Positions 1-5,533 of a stretch of 6,192 bases of DNA are shown piece after piece. The DNA is taken from positions 1 through 6,192 of the forward strand of contig JAPOZE010000431.1 of the NCBI GenBank assembly GCA_026706225.1, written 5' to 3'. The position numbers and the translations under genes are program-made. Every line of letters begins with the position of its first letter. Position 1 is the first letter of the stretch. The notes under the pieces are model-generated. The model was given only the letters and a program-made list of their open reading frames with translations. It did no database searches and was not told the DNA's origin. Source of the DNA: Acidobacteriota bacterium. Its GTDB lineage: Bacteria > Acidobacteriota > Terriglobia > Versatilivoradales > Versatilivoraceae.

Positions 1-944
1 GTCCGGCCGGCCTCCAGCTCGAATTCCTCGTCGATGGGCAGATATTCCATGCCTCGGCGGATGGAGATCCGGATCTTGCCGGCCGGAGCGCGCAGGCGGA
101 AGTTTCCGGAGGCGTAGCTCCAGCGGGCGGGGTCTCTCCGCGGACGCAGAACCAGGCCGTAGCGCGCCTCCAGCAGCGCTCGGTGGCGCCCTTCGGCGTC
201 GGTCACTCGAATCCGTGCGATGGTGGGGGCGCCGCCCTCCGACTCCACCAGCCGCCCTTCCAGCAGGCTGGATTCGGCGACCCGGAAGGGGAGTCGCCAG
301 GTTGCGCTCATTCCTTCGGACGTCACCGAAAGACAGGCCGCGCCCTCCCCGGTCTCGGAGGAGTCGATCCGGGCCAGCAGATGGCGGGTGGCCGAGGGAG
401 CCAGCTCCAGCCTGTCCGCCTCCAGCCTCAGACCGGAACTCCGGAGGGAGAGCACTCTGGTTTTGGAGGTGGCGTTGTGAAGCGTGAGCAGAAGCGGCTG
501 TGGGATTTCCCGGTAGAGGTCGAGTTGGGGAAGACTCTCGAGCTCAAAGTCCTGTGCGCCCACCTCCACCCGAATGCGCGGCCAGTCCAGGGATTCTTCC
601 AGGGCGGCAAAGGCCTCCCGGGCTTCCTGGTGGCTTTTGGGCAACAGCCGTTCCCGGTCGGCTTGGGGCAGGCGGGTGGTCTCCTGGAGGATGTCGTAGG
701 CGTTGAGGGCCTTCAGGACGGCGGCGTAGAGCTCTCCCTCGAGCTGGAAGCGATTGCCCACCGCCTGGTAGACGTTGCCGACCGCCTCGGGTCTGATCTC
801 ATGGCTGAAGATGGCGTAGAGGTCCTGCAGGGCGCTGGGGGCTCCGGCCGGATTGGGGTCCGGCGGCGCTTCCTTGCGATGGCAGAAGGCTGCCAGGCCA
901 ATCAGCAGCAGAGCCAGCAGGAGTTGACGGTGGCGGCTCTCCAT
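1..944 (-). CDS. Secreted protein, N-terminal part of a probable CehA/McbA-type metallohydrolase (3' end cut by window edge)
   Basis: The frame is open from an ATG at 944 down to base 1 (314 codons, no stop), so the C-terminus lies outside the window. AAGGA (958-954) sits 9 nt upstream of the ATG, which supports this start. Residues 7-20 form a hydrophobic signal segment. A Cys at 21 follows it, but Phe at -1 makes a poor lipobox, so lipoprotein status is doubtful. Residues 30-220 have no motif I recognise. Residues 228-314 look like a carboxypeptidase-regulatory-like beta domain: GRLVESEGGAPTIARIRVTD, then SYASGNFRLRAPAGKIRISI, then RGMEYLPIDEEFELEAG. From memory of the family, this precedes the PHP-type metal-dependent hydrolase domain of CehA/McbA proteins. 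The catalytic domain would be off the left edge, so the enzymatic call is inference. The gene starts 16 bases after the stop of the Tat-exported glycosidase-like gene and is probably co-transcribed with it. Confidence 0.72.
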   Translation of the reverse strand, partial: MESRHRQLLLALLLIGLAAFCHRKEAPPDPNPAGAPSALQDLYAIFSHEIRPEAVGNVYQAVGNRFQLEGELYAAVLKALNAYDILQETTRLPQADRERLLPKSHQEAREAFAALEESLDWPRIRVEVGAQDFELESLPQLDLYREIPQPLLLTLHNATSKTRVLSLRSSGLRLEADRLELAPSATRHLLARIDSSETGEGAACLSVTSEGMSATWRLPFRVAESSLLEGRLVESEGGAPTIARIRVTDAEGRHRALLEARYGLVLRPRRDPARWSYASGNFRLRAPAGKIRISIRRGMEYLPIDEEFELEAGR

Positions 945-953
945 GGACGAGTG

Positions 954-958
954 TCCTT
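954..958 (-). promoter_or_regulatory. Ribosome binding site of the CehA/McbA-like gene
   Basis: On the minus strand this reads AAGGA and lies 9 nt before the ATG at 944-942. It falls inside the 16-base gap after the TGA of the upstream gene (963-961). It fixes the start of a gene that has no stop inside the window. Confidence 0.6.
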
Positions 959-960
959 CG

Positions 961-2718
961 TCAGGCGCCCTTCAATTCGGGAATGCTCAATCGCCCGTCC
1001 ACCAGGGTGACGAAGGGTTCCAGCCGGGCGTGCCGCTCCAGCAGCTTGATCTCCAGGTGGTTCTCGCCGCGACGGACCTCGCCGGGATCCAGCTCGAACT
1101 CGAACTCGTGGCTGTCCTTCAGGGTGATTCCGGCAAAGGCCTTGGGATCGGGTTGAATGGGCTTGCCGTTCCAGGCGAATTCCAACCGGTCCTCGGGACC
1201 GAGATCCACGATTCGCACCCAGGCCCGCGGAGCCCCCTTGGGCTTGGACCGGCTGAGGTCGTCGGCGATGTCGAAGGCGACCTTGTGGCCGATGCCGTCG
1301 GTGGAGAGCCCGATCATCATGGGGGTTTGTCCGGGCCACTCGGCGTGGCCGAACGTTCCGGTCAAGATGCTCCCGGTGTGAGGGCTGCCGTCCAGCAGGT
1401 ATTTCTTGGGACCGTTGGCCACCAGGTCGGGGTCGACCAGGTCGTGGGTGAAGCTCAGGTCCAGGGAATTTTCTCCGGGCCGGTGATAGTGGGGCATGCG
1501 GTAGAAGTAGTTCCAGAACTGGATGCCGGTGATGCCCGAGGAGAAGGCGCGGTGGGTGGCGGCCCGCAGCGATTCGCGGCCTTCCCGGGTGGGCCGGGCG
1601 TGGGTGAAGCAGGCCAGAGCGGGAATGCCGTGCTTGGCGCCCAACTGGGACAGCTCCTTCCAGGGGGTGCTGAAGGGGGAGAGTCCGTTGCTGACCACCA
1701 CCATGTCCAGCAACCCCTCCTCGAACCAGACCGGCAGATCGATCCCGATGCGCAGGCAGAGGTCCACGGTGGCCGGGACCCGGGCGGAAAGGAAGATGGG
1801 GCGGCCGCGCTTGGCCGCCTGCTCGTCGGCGACCCGGCGGATGCGGCGGATCAGCTCGGTCATCACGTGGCGCTGCACGTAGGCTTCATAGATGGGAAAG
1901 AGGAAGGGGGAGCGGAAGAAGTCCAGCTCGAAACCGTCCAGATCGTATTGGGTGAGGGTCTCGGCAGCCAGGTTGAAGATGAGGTCCCGATAGGGGCCGA
2001 TGGCGTAGTTGCCGGCGCTGGCCTGCATGTACTCGAAGCTGGTGTCGGGATGGGAGGCGTGGCGATCGCCGATCAACCACTCGGGGTGCTCCCGCTTCCA
2101 CTTGGGCGTGTAGAAATAGGGTTCTGCCGGATGGTCCTTGGGGAGCCGGGAGGGCTTGTCCAGGCCGATTCGGTCGCCCCAGCGATCGTGGTGGTCGTTC
2201 ATGCGAAGGCGCAGGAACACGTCCAGGCCGGCCTGGTGCCCGCCGTCGCACATGAGGGTCAGGGGGTCGTGCCCCGACTCGCACAGCCGCTGGACGGCTT
2301 GCATCATCCGCAGCGTGTTGCCGCTCTTCAGAACCGGCTGTTCTTCACCGATGATGGGGTAGAGCTTGGAGCAGTGGGTGGTGCCGCCGGCGTGGTTGAT
2401 GCCGAAGGCGTACATGCTGACGGACGAGTCCCTGAGCGCCCCGATGGAGCCCTCCACCAGGCCCTCGGGACTGGGGGGCCAGGGCATGCGCAGCAGCGGG
2501 TCTCCGATGTCCTGCAAGACCACGCGATAGTCTTCCGGCCGCTTTCCGGTGAAGGACTTTCCGGGCCTCCGGGCCTTCTTCAGGGGCGTGGCGGCTGCGG
2601 ACGCCGCGGCGGACCCGGGCGCCGCGGAATTAAGGCCCAGGGCCGTGCCTGCCAGGACGGTGGTTCGCATGAACCGGCGGCGCGAAACGTTGGGAGTGGA
2701 ATCTTTCCTGTCGGGCAT
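961..2718 (-). CDS. Tat-exported glycoside-hydrolase-like (GH10-like/GHL10-type TIM barrel) protein
   Basis: The protein has 585 residues. Its N-terminus carries a twin-arginine signal, SRRRFM at 12-17, then a hydrophobic stretch (20-30) and Ala-rich AxA cleavage sites near 37-43. It is therefore probably exported folded. Residues 60-430 resemble GH10-like TIM-barrel proteins: YDLDGFELDFF (258-268) has the D-G-x-x-x-D strand motif with E264 and D266 as candidate catalytic acids. LCLRIGIDLPVWFEEGLLDM (320-339), with E333/E334, matches the 'W..eGl.D' strand of such barrels. HxHD-rich patches and CDGGHQAG (157-164) are also conserved-looking. Residues 470-585 look like a C-terminal beta-sandwich (FDIADDL, VRIVDLGPEDRLEFAWNG). 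Substrate and activity cannot be read from sequence, and it may be a catalytically divergent relative. The start is supported by AGGAGG 4 nt upstream. It heads a likely two-gene operon with the secreted protein that follows at 944. Confidence 0.8.
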   Translation of the reverse strand: MPDRKDSTPNVSRRRFMRTTVLAGTALGLNSAAPGSAAASAAATPLKKARRPGKSFTGKRPEDYRVVLQDIGDPLLRMPWPPSPEGLVEGSIGALRDSSVSMYAFGINHAGGTTHCSKLYPIIGEEQPVLKSGNTLRMMQAVQRLCESGHDPLTLMCDGGHQAGLDVFLRLRMNDHHDRWGDRIGLDKPSRLPKDHPAEPYFYTPKWKREHPEWLIGDRHASHPDTSFEYMQASAGNYAIGPYRDLIFNLAAETLTQYDLDGFELDFFRSPFLFPIYEAYVQRHVMTELIRRIRRVADEQAAKRGRPIFLSARVPATVDLCLRIGIDLPVWFEEGLLDMVVVSNGLSPFSTPWKELSQLGAKHGIPALACFTHARPTREGRESLRAATHRAFSSGITGIQFWNYFYRMPHYHRPGENSLDLSFTHDLVDPDLVANGPKKYLLDGSPHTGSILTGTFGHAEWPGQTPMMIGLSTDGIGHKVAFDIADDLSRSKPKGAPRAWVRIVDLGPEDRLEFAWNGKPIQPDPKAFAGITLKDSHEFEFELDPGEVRRGENHLEIKLLERHARLEPFVTLVDGRLSIPELKGA

Positions 2719-2722
2719 GCAT

Positions 2723-2728
2723 CCTCCT
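2723..2728 (-). promoter_or_regulatory. Strong Shine-Dalgarno of the Tat-exported protein gene
   Basis: The minus strand reads AGGAGG with only 4 nt to the chosen ATG (2718). A second ATG (2722-2720) directly abuts the AGGAGG but is out of frame with the Tat signal, so the 2718 start is kept although the spacing is short. Confidence 0.6.
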
Positions 2729-2951
2729 GGTTGAATTAATGGGTTTGCCGGCTTGCATTGGAATTGGCTTTCGTGCTTGACTCACTCTGTTTGCCGGAGC
2801 GGCTGCAAGCGGATCAGTCTGCGGCCGGCTGCCCGGACACGGTCCAGCCGGCGTGGCCGGCGCCCTCGGGAACGCCAGGCCGTCGCCCGCAACGCAATCC
2901 TGTCCGGCTGCCGGCAACCATGAAGGTCTGTCTGGGCCGCAAAGGACAGCC

Positions 2952-2966
2952 ATTCTAACAGAGAAT
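2952..2966. promoter_or_regulatory. Small inverted repeat, possible operator upstream of the ThiO-like gene
   Basis: ATTCT and AGAAT are separated by 5 bases, forming a 15-bp dyad about 60 bases before the ThiO-like start codon. It lies in the only locally AT-richer patch of that half of the intergenic region. No regulator is encoded nearby, and a dyad this short could be chance. Confidence 0.2.
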
Positions 2967-3025
2967 CGCCGGGGAAGAAGCCGGTTTATGCCGGCCGGAC
3001 CCCGACTGGCAAAGGGACCGGAACC

Positions 3026-4144
3026 ATGGCCAGGCAGCCCGACGTGGTGATCATCGGCGGGGGCGCTATCGGCTGCAGCGCCGCCTACTACCTGAGGTCG
3101 GAAGGGCTCCGGGCGGCGCTGGTGGACAGGGGGCCGGTGGCCCGGGAAGCCTCCTGGGCCTCGGCCGGCATCATCGGCCCCTCCACTCATCCCCAGGGGG
3201 ATCCCTGGTTCCGCCGGGCCACGCTTCTCTCCAGGCAGCTCTACGATGAGCTCGACGGGGCGCTGTTCCAGGAAACGGGGCGTCGGATGGGCTACGGGGG
3301 CCGGGGGAGCATGACCTTGGCCATGAGTTCCGGGGAGGCCGCCGAGGCTGCCGCCGACGCCGAACGGGAGGCCGCGGCGGGCGTGCCGCTGGAAATCCTG
3401 GACCGGTCGGAGGCTCGCCGCCGGGAGCCGGCGCTCCCGGAGAACCTGGAGGCGGTGATCCTGCACCCCGAGGGCCGGTTCCTGGACGCCCGCAACTACA
3501 CGGCCACCATCGCCAAGGCGGCCCGCCTGAAGGGCGTGGAGATGCGCCCGGGCTGGCCGGTGACCGCCCTGACCTGGGAGGGCGGCAGGGTGACCGGAGT
3601 GCGGTCCGGCCAGGAGCGGCTGGGCGCGGGCTGGGTGATCAACGCCGCCGGCGCCTGGGCCGGCATGCTGGACCCGAGGCTCACGGCTCCCATCACGCCC
3701 GATCACGGACAGATCATGTCGCTGGAGGGGCCCGCGCTCGGCCTGCGCCACACGCTCCACCGCTGGGGCCGCTACGGCTACATCACCCCCAGGCCCGACG
3801 GGCGGGTGGTGGTGGGGGCCACTCATGAGGAGATCGGGTTCCGCAGGCGGATCACGCCGGAGGGGTTGAACTACCTGGCCGGGGTGGTGAGCACGGTTCT
3901 TCCGGGGATCATGGAGCAGGCCATGCTGGACATCTGGACCGGCCTGCGGCCGGCCAGTCCCGACACCTTGCCCATCATCGGTGCGGACCCACGAGCCGCG
4001 GGCGGCTTCCTGTGGGCCGCGGGCCATTCCAGCTCCGGCATCATGCAGGCGCCGGCCACCGCGCAAGTGCTGGTGGACCTGGTCATGGGCCGGAAGCCCC
4101 GCATTCCCCTGGACAAGGTGGGCATTGAGCGGTTTGTGGGTTGA
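3026..4144 (+). CDS. FAD-dependent amine/amino-acid oxidase, glycine oxidase (ThiO)-like, DAO family
   Basis: The 372-residue protein has the usual length of ThiO/DAO enzymes. The N-terminal Rossmann motif VVIIGGGAIG (7-16) has the GxGxxG dinucleotide fingerprint, and D34 ends the second strand. EASWASAGIIGP (41-52) corresponds to the FAD-contacting loop of glycine oxidases (typically ASxAxAGM). VINAAGAWAG (204-213) is the second FAD-contacting segment. The C-terminal half contains GRVVVGATHEEIGF (259-272), DIWTGLRPASPDTLPIIG (302-319) and AAGHSSSGIMQAPAT (331-345), all typical of ThiO. R308 in GLRP matches the conserved carboxylate-binding Arg. The second substrate Arg seen in GHFRNGI of Bacillus ThiO is Ser here (S336). 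The family oxidises glycine or other amines to imines with release of H2O2, and ThiO feeds thiamine thiazole synthesis. No thi gene is adjacent, so a catabolic amine substrate is equally possible. AAAGGGA (3011-3017) lies 8 nt before the ATG. Confidence 0.87.
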   Translation: MARQPDVVIIGGGAIGCSAAYYLRSEGLRAALVDRGPVAREASWASAGIIGPSTHPQGDPWFRRATLLSRQLYDELDGALFQETGRRMGYGGRGSMTLAMSSGEAAEAAADAEREAAAGVPLEILDRSEARRREPALPENLEAVILHPEGRFLDARNYTATIAKAARLKGVEMRPGWPVTALTWEGGRVTGVRSGQERLGAGWVINAAGAWAGMLDPRLTAPITPDHGQIMSLEGPALGLRHTLHRWGRYGYITPRPDGRVVVGATHEEIGFRRRITPEGLNYLAGVVSTVLPGIMEQAMLDIWTGLRPASPDTLPIIGADPRAAGGFLWAAGHSSSGIMQAPATAQVLVDLVMGRKPRIPLDKVGIERFVG

Positions 4145-4181
4145 AGGGGAAGGCCGACGGCGGTGGCCGGAACACCGTAAC

Positions 4182-4198
4182 GGGAGGCCACGCCTCCC
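4182..4198 (+). terminator. GC-rich hairpin after the ThiO-like gene, possible terminator
   Basis: GGGAGGC (4182-4188), a CAC loop and GCCTCCC (4192-4198) form a perfect 7-bp stem 37 bases past the stop codon. No T-run follows (the next bases are CCGCTGCGGG), so it is not a canonical intrinsic terminator. It may still pause or stop transcription, or protect the 3' end. Confidence 0.4.
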
Positions 4199-4221
4199 CG
4201 CTGCGGGGGACATCGGGAGTG

Positions 4222-4388
4222 TACTATAGTTCTAGTAGATAGTAATGGCCGGCCGTCCCGTCGGACGGGGAGTTTCGGAACTATTAAAACTATATCCATA
4301 GTATTACATGCCGAAATCGCTTCTGTCGTCATGCAGTTCAAGCACTGGCCGTTCAGTTAGCCGCCAGTAATCTACTAATATTATAGTA
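4222..4388. repeat. 167-bp segment bounded by 19-nt inverted repeats: MITE-like element or complex operator region
   Basis: The left arm TACTATAGTTCTAGTAGAT (4222-4240) and right arm ATCTACTAATATTATAGTA (4370-4388) are reverse complements at 16 of 19 positions; one mismatch would be a G-U pair in RNA. If the outer TA on each side is counted as a duplicated target, the element is 163 bp with termini CTATA. TA duplication is the habit of IS630/Tc1-mariner-type MITEs. The interior has no ORF of note. It holds a short CCCGT-CGG-ACGGG hairpin (4257-4269) and an ACTAT-N4-ATAGT dyad (4289-4302). ACTAT or ATAGT occurs at 4223, 4226, 4239, 4280, 4289, 4298 and 4383, and ATAGTATTA twice (4298, 4383). 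The AT-rich arms contrast with the GC-rich surroundings. Without other copies to compare, regulatory operators are an equal explanation. Confidence 0.5.
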
Positions 4389-4392
4389 TTAG
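4375..4392. promoter_or_regulatory. 18-bp palindrome touching the RBS of the dehydrogenase gene, candidate operator/core promoter
   Basis: CTAATATTATAGTATTAG is a dyad with 8 of 9 base pairs matching (only 4381/4386 fails). It ends within the first bases of the AGGGAG Shine-Dalgarno (4391-4396) of the gene starting at 4402. TATTAT (4379-4384) and TATAGT (4382-4387) inside it each match TATAAT at 5 of 6 positions, but I see no good -35 at 16-18 bp. A repressor bound here would block both promoter and ribosome binding site. Only 4 of 22 bases from 4371 to 4392 are G or C. The dyad shares its left part with the right inverted-repeat arm. Confidence 0.42.
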
Positions 4393-4401
4393 GGAGCCTG
4401 A

Positions 4402-5520
4402 ATGCCCAAGTACAAGATCGCCTGGTTGCCGGGAGACGGGGTGGGTGGAGAAGTGCTGGAAGCCTCCCGGATCGTGCTGGATCGCCTGGGGCTGGATGCG
4501 GACTATCTCCCGGGCGACATCGGCTGGGAGTTCTGGCGCCGGGAAGGCGACCCGCTTCCCGGCCGCACCATAGAACTGTTGAAACAGGTGGATGCCGCCC
4601 TGTTCGGAGCCATCACCTCCAAGCCGGCCCGAGAAGCCGGGCGGGAGTTGGCTCCGGAGCTCCGCGACAAGGGATTGGTCTATCGCTCCCCCATCGTGCG
4701 CCTGCGCCAGCTCTTCGATCTCTACGTCTGTCTGCGTCCCTGCCGGGCCTTTGACGGCAATCCCCTCAACACTCGAGCAGGGATTGACCTGGTCATCTTC
4801 CGCGAGAATACCGAGGACCTCTATGCCGGGGTGGAGTTTCACCCGGTTCCGGAGAGAATGTCCCGCCTGCTGGAGGACCTCTCGCCCTCCTTTGCTCCCT
4901 TCAAGGGGCTGGCTCCGGACCAGTGGGCCATCTCCTGCAAGATCAATTCCCGCAAGGGCTCGGAGCGCATCATCCGGGCGGCCTTCCAGTTTGCCCGGGA
5001 CCACCGTCGCAAGCGGGTGACGGTGGTGCACAAGGCCAACGTGGTGCGGGCTACCGACGGGCTCTTCCTGGAGGCTGCCGGGCGCATCGCCGCCGACTAC
5101 CCCGACATCCCCTGGGACCACGCCAACGTGGACGCCATGGCCATGTGGCTGCTCAAGAACCCCCTCGACTACGACGTCCTGGTCGCGCCCAACCTGTTTG
5201 GGGACATCGTCTCGGACCTGTGCGCCCAGATGGTGGGTGGACTGGGGTTCGCCTGCTCCGGCAACATCGGCGATCGGCTGGCCGTCTTCGAGCCGACCCA
5301 CGGCTCGGCCCCCAAGTACGTGGGACAGTCCAAGGTCAACCCCATCGCCACCATCCTGGCGGCCAAAATGATGCTGGACTACCTGTCGGAGGATCGCAGT
5401 AGCCAACGGTTGGAAGCGGCCGTGGGAGAGGTGATCCGGGAAGGCCGGGTTCGGACCTACGACATGGGAGGCGCCAGCACCACCCTCGAGATGGCCGAGG
5501 CCATTGCCGGCAAATTGTAA
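4402..5520 (+). CDS. Isocitrate/isopropylmalate dehydrogenase family protein, NADP-ICDH-like cofactor site, substrate uncertain
   Basis: The 372-residue length lies between IPMDH (about 360) and E. coli ICDH (416). The family catalyses NAD(P)-linked oxidative decarboxylation of 2-hydroxy acids such as isocitrate, isopropylmalate, homoisocitrate or tartrate. The N-terminus LPGDGVGGEV (9-18) is the family start. Substrate residues aligned by eye to E. coli ICDH are S96 (S113), R102 (R119), R112 (R129), R134 (R153), Y141 (Y160) and K211 (K230). Metal ligands are D244, D268 and D272, within the family signature NLFGDIVSD (264-272). HGSAPKYVGQ (300-309) keeps K305/Y306, equivalents of the NADP-binding K344/Y345, and Y353 matches Y391, but R395 is G357. 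N115 of the isocitrate loop is I98. This suggests NADP use and an isocitrate-like substrate without proving either. AGGGAG (4391-4396) lies 5 nt before the ATG. The gene stands alone, behind an AT-rich dyad region. Confidence 0.88.
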   Translation: MPKYKIAWLPGDGVGGEVLEASRIVLDRLGLDADYLPGDIGWEFWRREGDPLPGRTIELLKQVDAALFGAITSKPAREAGRELAPELRDKGLVYRSPIVRLRQLFDLYVCLRPCRAFDGNPLNTRAGIDLVIFRENTEDLYAGVEFHPVPERMSRLLEDLSPSFAPFKGLAPDQWAISCKINSRKGSERIIRAAFQFARDHRRKRVTVVHKANVVRATDGLFLEAAGRIAADYPDIPWDHANVDAMAMWLLKNPLDYDVLVAPNLFGDIVSDLCAQMVGGLGFACSGNIGDRLAVFEPTHGSAPKYVGQSKVNPIATILAAKMMLDYLSEDRSSQRLEAAVGEVIREGRVRTYDMGGASTTLEMAEAIAGKL

Positions 5521-5533
5521 TCTCCGTTTCAGG

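Larger units (their letters stand above)
2719..3025. other. Divergent intergenic region between the glycosidase-like and ThiO-like genes
   Basis: This 307-base stretch separates two genes transcribed away from each other, so it should contain both promoters. I see no convincing -35/-10 pair on either strand. TTGACT at 2777-2782 lacks an AT-rich -10 at the right distance. Small structures are present: GCCGGC-GTG-GCCGGC (2847-2861), able to form a 6-bp hairpin; a 9-nt direct repeat CCGGCTGCC (2825-2833 and 2904-2912); and an ATTCT-N5-AGAAT inverted repeat (2952-2966), the best operator-like site. In such GC-rich DNA the first two may be chance. No credible small gene was found here. Confidence 0.5.

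Noticed and set aside
183..1010. 275-codon plus-strand open frame
   Set aside because: It lies opposite the CehA/McbA-like gene, whose frame is open to the window edge with an RBS. This translation shows no domain or plausible start site.
943..2739. 598-codon plus-strand open frame opposite the Tat-exported protein
   Set aside because: It is antisense to a gene with a Tat signal, a strong RBS and recognisable fold motifs. The translation is Gly/Val/Ala-rich with no motif, the usual by-product of high third-position GC.
2777..2782. TTGACT as a -35 box for the ThiO-like gene
   Set aside because: No AT-rich -10 hexamer lies 16-18 bp downstream, and the start codon is about 245 bases away.
2847..2861. 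GCCGGC-GTG-GCCGGC hairpin as a regulatory element
   Set aside because: GCCGGC is self-complementary and frequent in DNA of this composition. Nothing distinguishes this copy from chance.
2758..2958. 66-codon plus-strand open frame in the divergent intergenic region
   Set aside because: It has no Shine-Dalgarno and an unconvincing composition, and it covers the region expected to hold promoters.
2630..4213. 527-codon minus-strand open frame
   Set aside because: It runs antisense through the well-supported ThiO-like gene and into the start of the Tat-signal gene. Its Pro/Arg/Gly-rich translation has no recognisable motif.
4381..5406. 341-codon minus-strand open frame
   Set aside because: It is antisense to the dehydrogenase, whose catalytic residues are intact. 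It is a composition artefact.
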